NCBI RefSeq assembly: GCF_000155735.2
Contig: NC_020908.1
Span: forward strand, 439,001 to 503,000
Source of the DNA: Octadecabacter arcticus 238
Lineage (GTDB): Bacteria; Pseudomonadota; Alphaproteobacteria; Rhodobacterales; Rhodobacteraceae
DNA: 64,000 bases
Reading direction: 5' to 3'
The notes beneath the pieces were generated by a model that was given only the letters and a program-made list of their open reading frames with translations, did no database searches and was not told where the DNA came from. Made by a program: the position numbers and the translations under genes. Below are positions 7,804 to 16,621 of the stretch, piece after piece. Position 1 is the first letter of the stretch. Each line of letters starts with the position of its first letter.

Positions 7804-9407
7804 GTAACTCCCAAGGACCCCATCGGATATCGGGTTTTGTGTTGCCCTTGCGACGTTAGAGCCGAGCGATGATCTGTTGTGGTGATAGGGTGAGTGTTTC
7901 GAGGATATTGCCCCCGTGTTTTCTGACCGTCGAGATGACGGATCTGATGTCAGCGAAGACCTGCGCGCCCTCGAGGGTGCGGAAAGTTCCCAAGATTTCA
8001 TGCGCAACTTCATCATGCGCAGGTCCCGTTCGGCCTGATTGTTGGTGAAGGGAACTGTGAAGTCCGTAAGGAACCTTAGGACGTCATCACGGTAGTCGCG
8101 CAAGCGGACCAGAAGGTTATGGCCTGGCCGCCTGGCTTTTCGGCCTCGCGCACCAGTGCGTCTAGCCAGTGGGTCTTGTCGCTCATGGAAGGCGAGGCCC
8201 TCGGTGAGGATCGCCATGTATTTGGTGAGGATGCCGTGGTGAACCGACGTGGGGAGTTCGGTCTCGCCTCGCCCCTGAGCCGCGCACTTGAGCTGATTGG
8301 CGCTGTTGAGCAGCACGCTCATCGCGCACGCCCACGGCTCCTTTTCGATTTCTTCGATGGCCTTGAGTTCCCGTAAATGATGCGCCCCGCACAGGGCGTG
8401 CGCGTCCACCCCACTCATATGGGCGTAATAGGACTTCCAGTGGTCATGAACAATTGTCCCGCCGGTCAGGAAGGATGGAACAGCACCGCGCTTGGCGCTG
8501 ATGCGATAATGCGTGAAGGCGAGATCGCTGATTGAGTGCAGCCAGTGCAGCTTACCAGCAACACGAAGTCCGGTCTCATCCAGATGCCGAACGCCGCCTT
8601 CATTGAGCCGGGCCAGAATGTGTTCGACGACGCCACCCAAGGTACGCGCTGTGCCGTTCACCCAGTTGGTCACGCTGGCCGCGCATAGGCTGGTGGCACC
8701 AAACAAATCACGCAGGAGTTGGCAGACCCGATCCTCGGGGATCAGCTGCTGAACATTGCAGTAGACCGCCGCCGCCCGAATGCGCTTACCGTATTGCACG
8801 TGTGCATTCACGCCATCGGGAAAGGTGGCTGTCGTCGTGGCTCGGCAATGGCCACAACAATAAATCGCTGCCTGATGCTCTGTGACCTCCAGACGCGGCA
8901 CCGGTATGTCATAAACCTGACGCCTCTCCACCGCCTTGATCATCCCAGCCGTCAAGCCATGCTGACAGGTGCCACAGGCCTCAGCCTCATGTCGCTCCAC
9001 AAAGTCAGGCGTTGCTGTCTGACGTAGGGTGTCGCCTCGGTGGCCAACTTAACCACCACTTTTCTTACCGGACTTACCACGCAGGCTACGCGGTACCGGC
9101 TTCTTCAACCCATCACTCGAAGGCGGCTTGCTGCTATTACTGCTGTTCTTGGCCAACTGACGCCGCAGATCCGCATTCTCTTGCGCCATGCTCGCCAACG
9201 CGGCTTCCAACTCGGCGATCCTGCGCAGAGCCGTGGCAAGGAGTTGTTCAAGAGCAGTAACTTGGTCCATTCCACCAATGATTCAGAGAAATCGTCACAG
9301 CGCCACGAAATTCAGACCACAACAGAAAATTCATGCGCCTAATGGCCAAGGAGACTCACATCAAAACTGACAAAAACCCGTTATCGGCTGGGGTGCTTGG
9401 GAGTTAC
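7804..9407 (-). mobile_element. IS66-family element, copy 1 (no tnpA/tnpB)
   Basis: A 1604-bp element bounded by imperfect terminal repeats (GTAACTCCCAAG at 7804, CTTGGGAGTTAC ending at 9407). An 8-bp target duplication GGTTATTC flanks it (7796-7803 and 9408-9415). Only a tnpC-type transposase frame is present, as in the ISBst12-like branch of IS66. The element inserted between a palindromic operator-like site and the gene at 9431. It is 2 bp shorter than the copy at 55510-57115, owing to two separate single-base indels. Confidence 0.93.
7856..9270 (-). pseudogene. IS66 transposase (TnpC), broken by a nonsense codon and a frameshift
   Basis: The N-terminal coiled-coil segment (73 residues, from 9270) ends at an in-frame TAA (9049-9051). 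The same frame then continues as G-H-R-G-D-T-L-R-Q-T and the IS66 core: zinc-ribbon cysteines (CGTC, CCGHC), D-E-T-G near the first catalytic Asp, and N-N-Q-A-E-R-D-L with the catalytic Glu. A missing T near 7994-8000 shifts the C-terminus out of frame after M-K-L-R-M-K, relative to the second copy. The frame without lesions would give about 471 residues. Confidence 0.88.
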
Positions 9408-9430
9408 GGTTATTCATGAAAGGACCTCAA

Positions 9431-9787
9431 ATGTTTTACAAATCAATTGGCATATTCATGCTGTGCGGCGGGTTGGCCGCCTGTGATGTCGTGACCCATC
9501 CCGTGGCGGTCGTCGGACCGAGCAACACCATCTATCGCGGCACGGCGACGGCGACGTTGTTTGAAGGCGGGTGGTTCCAAGTTTCAAATGGTCCCAATAC
9601 CTGTCAGGGGCGCTACAGCCCCGGGACTGCGGGATCGACGGTCACTTTTCCGGTCAGATGTAGCAACGGGCTTAGTGGTATTGGAACGGCGGCTTATCAA
9701 TCCGGCCTGCAGGGGGGCGGGCAGATTGTCATGAAGGACGGGACGCAGTGGCAGTCTATTTTTGGACGCGGCGCGCTGAACCTTTGA
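9431..9787 (+). CDS. small lipoprotein, separated from its upstream region by IS66
   Basis: The ATG at 9431 is preferred over the in-frame ATG at 9416 because AAAGGA lies 6 bp before it. The resulting 118-residue protein starts with a lipoprotein signal (lipobox L-A-A-C). The mature part is a compact glycine-rich beta domain with two more cysteines. Family unknown. The IS66 insertion ends 23 bp before the ATG, so the native promoter and operator now lie 1.6 kb away. The coding sequence is intact, but expression may be lost or driven by the IS. Confidence 0.7.
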   Translation: MFYKSIGIFMLCGGLAACDVVTHPVAVVGPSNTIYRGTATATLFEGGWFQVSNGPNTCQGRYSPGTAGSTVTFPVRCSNGLSGIGTAAYQSGLQGGGQIVMKDGTQWQSIFGRGALNL

Positions 9788-9827
9788 TGTAGGTGTCATG
9801 GCATGTTTTGCGTGCGTTCCAGCATTC

Positions 9828-9858
9828 TTGGGATCGGCTGTTGTCGAGCCGATCCCAA
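9828..9858 (+). terminator. strong hairpin downstream of the lipoprotein gene
   Basis: TTGGGATCGGCT (9828-9839) and AGCCGATCCCAA (9847-9858) are perfect 12-bp complements around a 7-base loop. Only a short TTT tract follows. It begins about 40 bp after the stop at 9787 and is the likely terminator of that gene. Confidence 0.7.
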
Positions 9859-9895
9859 TTTGGATGCCGGAAAGTCCGGAGTCATTTAAAAAAGC

Positions 9896-11250
9896 GGCTC
9901 TTTTCCGCTTTGTTGAGTTATTCTAGGATTTCAAATAGAACATAGATTGATTATCTGGGATGGATGATTGTCTAATTTTGAGTTTGAAGTATTCGGTATC
10001 CCTGATGCCCCTGGCTCGTTTGCGGATCATTCCTATACTGACATTACAAGCCTCTATCCTGGCGCTTGTCAGCTTGTGTTTCGCGTAGTTGCATATGCCC
10101 ACACAATGTTTTCTTAGGGATTTTGCGAACTTTTTCAGATAGAGCATGTGTGACTGATCTGCGATCAGGCACCAATTTTCCAGTTGCTCTGACATCCCCT
10201 CAAATGATGGGGCGCTCCACAGAGCCTGAAGCTGTTCTTTTAAGACGTAAAGCGTATTCAGGTTGCTATTGCTCTCCAGCAACGTTTGCAGCTTGTTACT
10301 TTGTTTTTCATTCAACTTATCCGCATTTTTGAGCAACAGATAATGCGTGCCCTTCATCAACTCTTTACCACTTGGATCGGCCTTCCTGAACTCAAGGCGA
10401 CGCTGATTATGGATAGCCTTGCTGTAGTTTTTCATGACGTGGAAACGGTCAAATACGATGTCGGCCATCGGCAAGGACTCCCTGACAGCCTTTTGGTAGG
10501 CAGGCCCCATATCCATCGACACGGCCTTTATTTTATGGGCTGTATCTGGCCGCAGCTGTTTCAAAAACCTTGAAAAAACTTCGGCAGTTCGACCGGCTTC
10601 CACCCAGATCAGATGCCCTCCGACCATATCGTAGACCACCGTCATATAGTCATGACCTTTCGCCCGGGCCACTTCATCGACACCAATGTATTCCAAGCCA
10701 GCAAGCTGTGCGGGATCAAGCGCAGGGAGCGTTTCCATCAGGTATGCCTTGTCGATATTCTTTACCGTCTCCCATCGTATACCTAAATGCCTGGAGACAG
10801 CCAGAATGGATAAATGACGGCACAATCCACTGATAAGATGGCAAAATCGATGGGTGAAACGGCACCCTTTATCAACAGAAGGACACGCCTCAATGCGGCG
10901 CTCACCCTTGCTAATAAAAACCTGCGCTAGCTCAATCTCAATCACACAAGGATACCCAAAAAACGGGATGTCGTTTACTTGTCGGCGAATATGTTGGTTG
11001 ATGCTACCCTTCTTGCCGGTTGCAGGGTCTATAGCGCTCCTGCGGGCATCCCGACTGCACTGAACAATAACCTTCGCACCGTCTTCAGCCAGCTCAATTT
11101 CATTTACACGTTGCCCCTTCAGGCGTAAAATATGTTGCGAGATGTCGATGGTCATATACCTGCCCTATGAAAAGTTGTCAGAAACCTAACATATCAATAG
11201 GTTACTTGATGGTCGGCATCTTTTCTTACTCAACAAAGCGGAGAAGAGCC
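9896..11250 (-). mobile_element. ISL3-family element, copy 1 (apparently intact)
   Basis: A 1355-bp element with inverted ends GGCTCTTTTCCGC (9896) and GCGGAGAAGAGCC (ending 11250). It is flanked by the 8-bp duplication AAAAAAGC (9888-9895 and 11251-11258). It holds one full-length transposase. The element lies between the terminator of the lipoprotein gene and the 3' end of the H-NS-like gene and disrupts no gene. A second copy in the opposite orientation lies at 54831-57799. Confidence 0.94.
9923..11155 (-). CDS. ISL3-family transposase, full length
   Basis: This 410-residue DDE transposase has an N-terminal zinc-binding and helix-turn-helix region (cysteines in the first 100 residues, then SRHLGIRWETVKNIDK). 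The ISL3 catalytic core follows: G-V-D-E-V-A-R-A-K-G-H-D-Y near residue 153 and S-M-D-M-G-P-A-Y near residue 213. D-R-F-H-V-M-K comes next, and the catalytic Glu is in the C-terminal A-R-I-E-A-C-N segment. No lesion is visible, so this copy could be active and could mobilise the interrupted copy. Confidence 0.93.
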   Translation of the reverse strand: MTIDISQHILRLKGQRVNEIELAEDGAKVIVQCSRDARRSAIDPATGKKGSINQHIRRQVNDIPFFGYPCVIEIELAQVFISKGERRIEACPSVDKGCRFTHRFCHLISGLCRHLSILAVSRHLGIRWETVKNIDKAYLMETLPALDPAQLAGLEYIGVDEVARAKGHDYMTVVYDMVGGHLIWVEAGRTAEVFSRFLKQLRPDTAHKIKAVSMDMGPAYQKAVRESLPMADIVFDRFHVMKNYSKAIHNQRRLEFRKADPSGKELMKGTHYLLLKNADKLNEKQSNKLQTLLESNSNLNTLYVLKEQLQALWSAPSFEGMSEQLENWCLIADQSHMLYLKKFAKSLRKHCVGICNYAKHKLTSARIEACNVSIGMIRKRARGIRDTEYFKLKIRQSSIPDNQSMFYLKS

Positions 11251-11297
11251 AAAAAAGCTATAACAACACTGAACCGATTACTAAGCTTAACGTGTCG

Positions 11298-11633
11298 CTA
11301 CACCGCCATGCTTTCTGGTGTTTTGCCTGCAGAAATCGCGGATTTGAACCATTCCGGTTGGCGGCCTTTGCCGGTCCATGTCTTGGATTTATCCGCAGGG
11401 TCTGCATATTTCGGTGCGGATTTAGGTTTTACGGCTTTCTTCGGCGTCGCCTTGGCGGTCGCCCCGCTGCCTAGAATGTCCTCAACGGTGACACCATGTG
11501 CTGCGGCGAGCTTTTCCATTTCCTGACGGATCCTTTTTAGATCCTTCTTGCGATGCTTTTCAAGAGACTTTTCAACGTCGCTCGCGAGCTTCTCAAGCTC
11601 TTTTCGTGACATACTTTTGAGATCGAATACCAT
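11298..11633 (-). CDS. H-NS-family nucleoid-associated protein
   Basis: A 111-residue protein with a charged coiled-coil N-terminus (about residues 8-50) for oligomerisation and a proline/lysine linker. The C-terminal H-NS DNA-binding core is K-Y-A-D-P-A-D-K-S-K-T-W-T-G-K-G-R-Q-P-E-W-F, close to the family consensus TWTGRGRxPxW. Such proteins bind AT-rich DNA and silence or organise it. The gene is boxed in by an ISL3 47 bp past its 3' end and an IS630 about 120 bp before its start, so its promoter region is short. Confidence 0.9.
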   Translation of the reverse strand: MVFDLKSMSRKELEKLASDVEKSLEKHRKKDLKRIRQEMEKLAAAHGVTVEDILGSGATAKATPKKAVKPKSAPKYADPADKSKTWTGKGRQPEWFKSAISAGKTPESMAV

Positions 11634-11756
11634 TCTGTCTTCCTTTCAATTCTACATTCGGCTTAAAAATCCCACACGCCATTTGGAAGGGGAGTTAGCG
11701 GTACCATAAACTAAAGGATATCACAATTCATCAAAATGGTCGAATTGGACCTATTA

Positions 11757-12949
11757 TACTCCTGCGCCTGAATTGACCTGACGATTTTGGGCCTGCGATT
11801 CACTTCGTCGCATGGCCAAAGGCGGTTCAGTCTGTATTTTGAGTTTATGAGCAAGCAATACAAAACAGTCTCCTTATCCGACGAGCAGCGCATAGCACTT
11901 GAAGCGCTTTGCCGCCGCCGCAAAGTTGACGCCCTTGTTTGGAAACGGGCGCGCGCGTTTCTTCTTTTGGACGCAGGAGAAGACGCCGGAACGGTTTGCC
12001 GGATTTTGGATATTGGCCCGACAGTTTTGACGGAGTGGCGATTTGCCTTTGCCGGTGCGGGACTATCGTTTTTCGGTCTGAAGGACTACAGCCAGCGTCA
12101 GGGTCATTTGTCCGTCGTGCAAGAGCAGGCGGTGAGAGCCCATTTCACCGCGCAGCCTGCCCGCAATGCCGATGAGGTCTGTGCCTATGTTCTAGCCGAG
12201 TGCGACCAAAACTACAGCACGTCGGGAGCCGCCAAGCTGATGCGCCGCCTGGGGTTCGCGTATAAGAAACCACAATTGCTGCCTGCACAGGCCGATGAAG
12301 CCAAGCAGGCTGCGTTTATTGCCAAATATGAGGCCCTGATGAACGGGTTGGCCGCAGATGAGATGGTTGTCTTTTCGGACGCTGTCCACCCCGAACACCA
12401 GAGCCGCCCCGCCCATGGTTGGTTCCCCAAGGGACAAAAGACGGCCCTGAAGGCGACATCAGGGCGCAAGCGGCTCAACATTCAGGGCGCGCTTGACCTT
12501 GAGACTTTCCAGTTCACCTTTGTGGAAGGCGAGAAGATCAATGCCCAGACAACCCGACAGATGCTGGAAAAGTTGGAACGCAACAACCAAACCAAGACGG
12601 CCATCCACGTCTTTGTCGACAATGCCCGCTATCATCATGCCAAGATACTACAGCCATGGCTGGACAGCCCAGAACGTCGGGTGAAGTTGCATTTCTTGCC
12701 AGCATATGCCCCGCACCTCAACCCGATCGAGCGTCTTTGGGGTGTTATGCACAAATGGGTCACCCACAATCGGCACTATGCAACGTTCAACCAATTCACA
12801 GAGGCCATTTTCGACTTCTTCCGCAAGACCCTGCCAGAAAAATGGCCAGAGTTCCGCGACACCGTCACCGACAACTTCCGCGTCATATCGCTCAAGGAAT
12901 ACAAAGTGATTTGAGGGGAAAACCTCAGGTCAATTCAGGCGCGGGAGTA
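11757..12949 (+). mobile_element. IS630-family element, copy 1
   Basis: A 1193-bp element whose ends TACTCCTGCGCCTG (11757) and CAGGCGCGGGAGTA (ending 12949) form inverted repeats of about 24 bp. The TA dinucleotide target is duplicated at 11755-11756 and 12950-12951. It lies between the H-NS-like gene and the 3' end of ethylmalonyl-CoA mutase and breaks no gene. It is near-identical to the copy at 45263-46455; the one difference I found is base 11961. Confidence 0.94.
11847..12914 (+). CDS. IS630-family transposase
   Basis: The start at 11847 (M-S-K-Q-Y-K-T-V) is chosen over the upstream in-frame ATG at 11787, which lies near the terminal repeat. That gives a 355-residue protein. N-terminal helix-turn-helix domains (about residues 15-130) are followed by the DDE core: V-V-F-S-D-A-V-H, H-V-F-V-D-N-A-R-Y-H and L-N-P-I-E-R-L-W, with 36 residues between the second Asp and the Glu. 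No lesions, so probably active. Confidence 0.93.
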   Translation: MSKQYKTVSLSDEQRIALEALCRRRKVDALVWKRARAFLLLDAGEDAGTVCRILDIGPTVLTEWRFAFAGAGLSFFGLKDYSQRQGHLSVVQEQAVRAHFTAQPARNADEVCAYVLAECDQNYSTSGAAKLMRRLGFAYKKPQLLPAQADEAKQAAFIAKYEALMNGLAADEMVVFSDAVHPEHQSRPAHGWFPKGQKTALKATSGRKRLNIQGALDLETFQFTFVEGEKINAQTTRQMLEKLERNNQTKTAIHVFVDNARYHHAKILQPWLDSPERRVKLHFLPAYAPHLNPIERLWGVMHKWVTHNRHYATFNQFTEAIFDFFRKTLPEKWPEFRDTVTDNFRVISLKEYKVI

Positions 12950-12967
12950 TATAACTATAAATTGGTC

Positions 12968-14962
12968 CTAAAATGACGCAACGCCAGACTGAATGGCCTC
13001 AGATGGATCAGCCAAAGTTACAATGTCGTCCATTATCCGGTTCAATTGGAAATCTTTTGGCGTATAAACTCGCGCGACGCCCATTGCGGCCAATGCTGTG
13101 GCGTCTTCATCCGGAATAATCCCGCCAACGACGACAGGAATATGTCCCAGACCTTGTGCGCGCATTTTGTCCATCATTTCCGATATCAGCGGGATGTGGG
13201 ACCCCGACAGAATAGAAAGACCAACCACGTGGACATCATCGCGAAGAACGGCTTGGATGATTTCATCAGGGGTCAGCCGAATTCCTTCATAGGTGATATC
13301 CATACCGCAATCGCGCGCCCGCGCAGCGATCTGTTCGGCGCCGTTTGAATGCCCGTCCAGTCCCGGTTTCCCCATAAGAAATTTGAGCTTACGCCCGAGT
13401 TTTGCGCTGACAGCCGACACGCGATCGCGAATTTCATTAAGGCCTTCGGTGCGATTGGACGGGTTGTGCGATACACCCGTCGGCCCGCGATACTGACCGA
13501 ATGCATTGCGAATGACTTGCGCCCATTCGCCCGTCGTGACGCCGGCTTTGGCAGCGGCAATTGATGGGATCATAATGTTTGTATCGCTCAGCGCCGCGGC
13601 TTTTAGCGCGGCGAGGGCGGCTGATACGACATCTGCGTCGCGATCGGCTTTCCAGGCTTCTAGTCGTGTTAATTGGTCAGCTTCTGCTGCCGGATCGCTT
13701 ACCATAATGGCATCGTCCCCCGCCGTGAGCGGAGATGGTTCGCCATTCTGGAACTTATTCACCCCAATGACCGTCGTGGCACCGGACTCAATGCCAGCAA
13801 TTCGCGCGGCGTTTGAGTCAACCAGCCGAGATTTCATGTATTCGATCTTTTCCTGCATGTCGCCCATGCTGTCGATTTGGCCCAATTCTGCCATCGCGCC
13901 CTTCTTTAACGCCGCAACTTTGCGTTCCACCGCTGGGTTCCCCTCAAACAGGTCATCGTATTCCAAAAGGTCTGTTTCAAACGCGAGGATTTGTTGCATC
14001 CTTAGCGACCATTGCTGATCCCATGGGCGCGGCAATCCGAGTGCTTCGTTCCAAGCGGGCAGTTGCACGGCGCGGGCGCGTGCGTCTTTGCTTAATGTGA
14101 CGGCAAGCATTTCAATCAGGATGCGGTAAACATTATTTTCTGGCTGCTGTTCAGTCAGGCCAAGGGAATTGACCTGCACCCCGTAACGGAAACGGCGAAA
14201 TTTCGGGTCTTCAACGCCGTAACGTGTCTGGCAAATCTCATCCCACAATTCTACGAAGGCGCGCATCTTGCACATTTCGGTGACGAAACGGATGCCGGCA
14301 TTCACGAAAAACGAAATACGCCCGACCATGGCCGGAAATGCGTCGGCGGGGACTTTGCCCATAAGATCATCGAGAACGGCAATTGCCGTAGCCAATGCAA
14401 ACGACAATTCTTCTTCTGGCGTCGCGCCTGCTTCTTGCAGGTGGTACGAGCACACGTTCATCGGGTTCCACTTTGGCAGATGTTCACGGGTGTAGGCGGC
14501 GACGTCGGTGATCATCCGCAGGGACGGGGCAGGCGGGCAGATATATGTGCCGCGCGAGAGGTATTCTTTGATGATGTCGTTTTGGACCGTGCCTTGCAGC
14601 GCCGAAACATCGGCGCCTTGTTCTTCGGCGGCAGCAATATAAAGCGCGAGCAGCCACGGCGCTGTCGCATTTATTGTCATCGACGTGTTCATTTTCTCAA
14701 GCGGAATGTCATCGAACAATGCGCGCATATCCCCCAAATGACAGACCGGAACGCCAACCTTACCAACTTCGCCGCGGGCCAATAGATGATCGCTGTCATA
14801 GCCCGTTTGTGTCGGCAAATCGAAAGCCACGGACAAGCCTGTCTGTCCCTTCGCCAGATTTCCGCGGTAAAGTTCGTTGGATGCCTTTGCCGTTGAATGA
14901 CCTGCGTAGGTTCGAAACAGCCACGGACGATCGGCCTCGCGATCTTTTTGCGTCTGCGACAT
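12968..14962 (-). CDS. ecm: ethylmalonyl-CoA mutase (adenosylcobalamin-dependent)
   Basis: This enzyme converts (2R)-ethylmalonyl-CoA to methylsuccinyl-CoA in the ethylmalonyl-CoA pathway. It has 664 residues when started at M-S-Q-T-Q-K-D, which has GAGG upstream; the in-frame ATG 12 bp earlier has none. The TIM-barrel substrate domain carries FDLPTQTGYDSDH and N-T-S-M-T-I-N. The C-terminal cobalamin-binding domain has G-L-D-G-H-S-N-G at residues 534-541 (His538 as lower ligand). It is a MeaA-type single chain rather than the two-subunit MutAB. The ccr gene nearby makes Ecm far likelier than methylmalonyl-CoA mutase. An IS630 lies about 20 bp past its stop. Confidence 0.93.
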   Translation of the reverse strand: MSQTQKDREADRPWLFRTYAGHSTAKASNELYRGNLAKGQTGLSVAFDLPTQTGYDSDHLLARGEVGKVGVPVCHLGDMRALFDDIPLEKMNTSMTINATAPWLLALYIAAAEEQGADVSALQGTVQNDIIKEYLSRGTYICPPAPSLRMITDVAAYTREHLPKWNPMNVCSYHLQEAGATPEEELSFALATAIAVLDDLMGKVPADAFPAMVGRISFFVNAGIRFVTEMCKMRAFVELWDEICQTRYGVEDPKFRRFRYGVQVNSLGLTEQQPENNVYRILIEMLAVTLSKDARARAVQLPAWNEALGLPRPWDQQWSLRMQQILAFETDLLEYDDLFEGNPAVERKVAALKKGAMAELGQIDSMGDMQEKIEYMKSRLVDSNAARIAGIESGATTVIGVNKFQNGEPSPLTAGDDAIMVSDPAAEADQLTRLEAWKADRDADVVSAALAALKAAALSDTNIMIPSIAAAKAGVTTGEWAQVIRNAFGQYRGPTGVSHNPSNRTEGLNEIRDRVSAVSAKLGRKLKFLMGKPGLDGHSNGAEQIAARARDCGMDITYEGIRLTPDEIIQAVLRDDVHVVGLSILSGSHIPLISEMMDKMRAQGLGHIPVVVGGIIPDEDATALAAMGVARVYTPKDFQLNRIMDDIVTLADPSEAIQSGVASF

Positions 14963-15098
14963 AGGGGACCTCATGAGTAGGATTGCGCAATATTATTACT
15001 TTGTGGCGTAGATATCGGGAATATTACACCCTTGTCAACGCGCTGCGCTGCGGCATGAGGCCATTTACGCGGCGGCGTTTCCCTGACACGATCCCCAC

Positions 15099-16502
15099 AT
15101 GACGACCCCGATTGCGATCCCCCTTTGGCTGCTGATTTTGGTTCTGCTGTTCGCGGCAGTGACCTTTGCGTCGCACTTCTTGTTTCCATCCGTGCGCTGG
15201 TTCTTTCGCCGTCGCGCCGAAAGGGTCGTGGCGCGTGTTAACTTGCGACTTCAAAAGCCGATTGAGCCGTTCAAGCTCGCGAGGCGCTATGACACGATCC
15301 AGCGGTTGGTCTATGATCCCGAAGTCATCATCGCGATCAATGAATATGCCAAAGCGACTGGCGTGCGCGAAGACGTGGCGTTTGAAAAAGCCCGTCACTA
15401 TGCCCTCGAAATCGTGCCGTCCTTTTCTGCCACAGCCTATTTTTCGTTCGGGATGCGGGTTGCAAAATGGTTGTCGCGATTCTTGTACCGCTTGCGTGTG
15501 GGGCAGTTTGACCGCGCCGAATACGATGCGATTGACCCTGATGCGACGATAATCTTTGTGATGAACCACCGATCGAACATGGACTATGTGCTGGTCACTT
15601 ATCTTGTGAGCCGTGCGGGTGCGCTGTCTTATGCGGTTGGGGAATGGGCGCGGGTCTGGCCGTTGTCAGCGATGATCAAAATGATGGGCGGCTATTTTAT
15701 CCGCCGCAGATCGCGCAGCAAGCCGGCCGCGCGGGGGCTCTATCGCAGGGTTTTGGCGCGCTATGTGCAGATGGCGACGACGGGTGGTGTCACGCAGGCG
15801 GTTTTTCCAGAAGGGGGGCTGTCGCTGAACGGCGCGATGTCCAATCCGCGTCTAGGCATCCTGAGCTATATCATCGATGATTTTGACCCCAACGGGCGCG
15901 ATGTGGTCTTTGTGCCTGTGGCGCTGAATTATGATCGTGTCCTTGAAGACCGGTTCTTGATCAAAGCGGACCAATCAGGCGTGCGCCGTTTCCGCCCACC
16001 GCTGCGTACCGTTATAGGCGGTGTGTCTGGCTATCTGTGGGCGCGGCTACGCGGCAAGATAACCACCTTTGGCACAGCCAATGTCAGTTTTGGCCAACCG
16101 CTGTCCCTGCGCGATTTTGCCCAATCCCATAACGGTACGACCAGGGCTGTTGGTAAGGAATTGATGTCACGCATCGCAAGTGTGATCCCGCTATTGCCCG
16201 TCCCAATGGTCAGCCGCGCTGTGTTGGCGGGTGCCAATACTGAGGTCGCAATTGCGGCACACATCCAAAAAGATCTTAAGTTGCTGCCTGCCACAGTCGT
16301 CGCACCGCGCCGCACGCCTGAACAAATGACCACCGCAGGGCTGGCTAACCTGCGCCGCCGTTGCATCGTTACGACTGGAGATGTCATCGTAATTACCGAC
16401 GGTGAAAGGCCCGTGCTCGCGTATTATGCCAATTCCATCGCGCATCATTTTGGTGCAAGTGCAGCACGGTCGTCTGATCTTTCTGCATCTGCAAAGCAAT
16501 AA
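15099..16502 (+). CDS. PlsC-like 1-acylglycerol-3-phosphate acyltransferase
   Basis: A 467-residue acyltransferase with an N-terminal membrane helix (residues 5-30). The catalytic N-H-R-S-N-M-D block (HxxxxD) lies at about residues 157-163 and F-P-E-G-G-L-S near 235. It is longer than a simple PlsC (about 250 residues), with a 150-residue C-terminal extension, so it resembles the larger membrane glycerolipid acyltransferases. The gene lies between ecm (divergent) and ccr (same strand), an arrangement known from other Rhodobacterales. No direct link to the pathway is proven. Confidence 0.82.
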   Translation: MTTPIAIPLWLLILVLLFAAVTFASHFLFPSVRWFFRRRAERVVARVNLRLQKPIEPFKLARRYDTIQRLVYDPEVIIAINEYAKATGVREDVAFEKARHYALEIVPSFSATAYFSFGMRVAKWLSRFLYRLRVGQFDRAEYDAIDPDATIIFVMNHRSNMDYVLVTYLVSRAGALSYAVGEWARVWPLSAMIKMMGGYFIRRRSRSKPAARGLYRRVLARYVQMATTGGVTQAVFPEGGLSLNGAMSNPRLGILSYIIDDFDPNGRDVVFVPVALNYDRVLEDRFLIKADQSGVRRFRPPLRTVIGGVSGYLWARLRGKITTFGTANVSFGQPLSLRDFAQSHNGTTRAVGKELMSRIASVIPLLPVPMVSRAVLAGANTEVAIAAHIQKDLKLLPATVVAPRRTPEQMTTAGLANLRRRCIVTTGDVIVITDGERPVLAYYANSIAHHFGASAARSSDLSASAKQ

Positions 16503-16621
16503 AATTACAAAAACACCGCCCGTTACTATTGCATAGTTACCATGAGCCAAGGTATCACTCCCGCAGAGCGCGTTGTTTCTGCGGGGCGGCATGAATAATG
16601 AATGATCTGATGGAGACGGAC

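Noticed and set aside
11711..11923. Minus-strand frame crossing the IS630 left end (similar frame at 44995-45429)
   Set aside because: It spans the IS boundary and is antisense to the transposase; no homology is expected.
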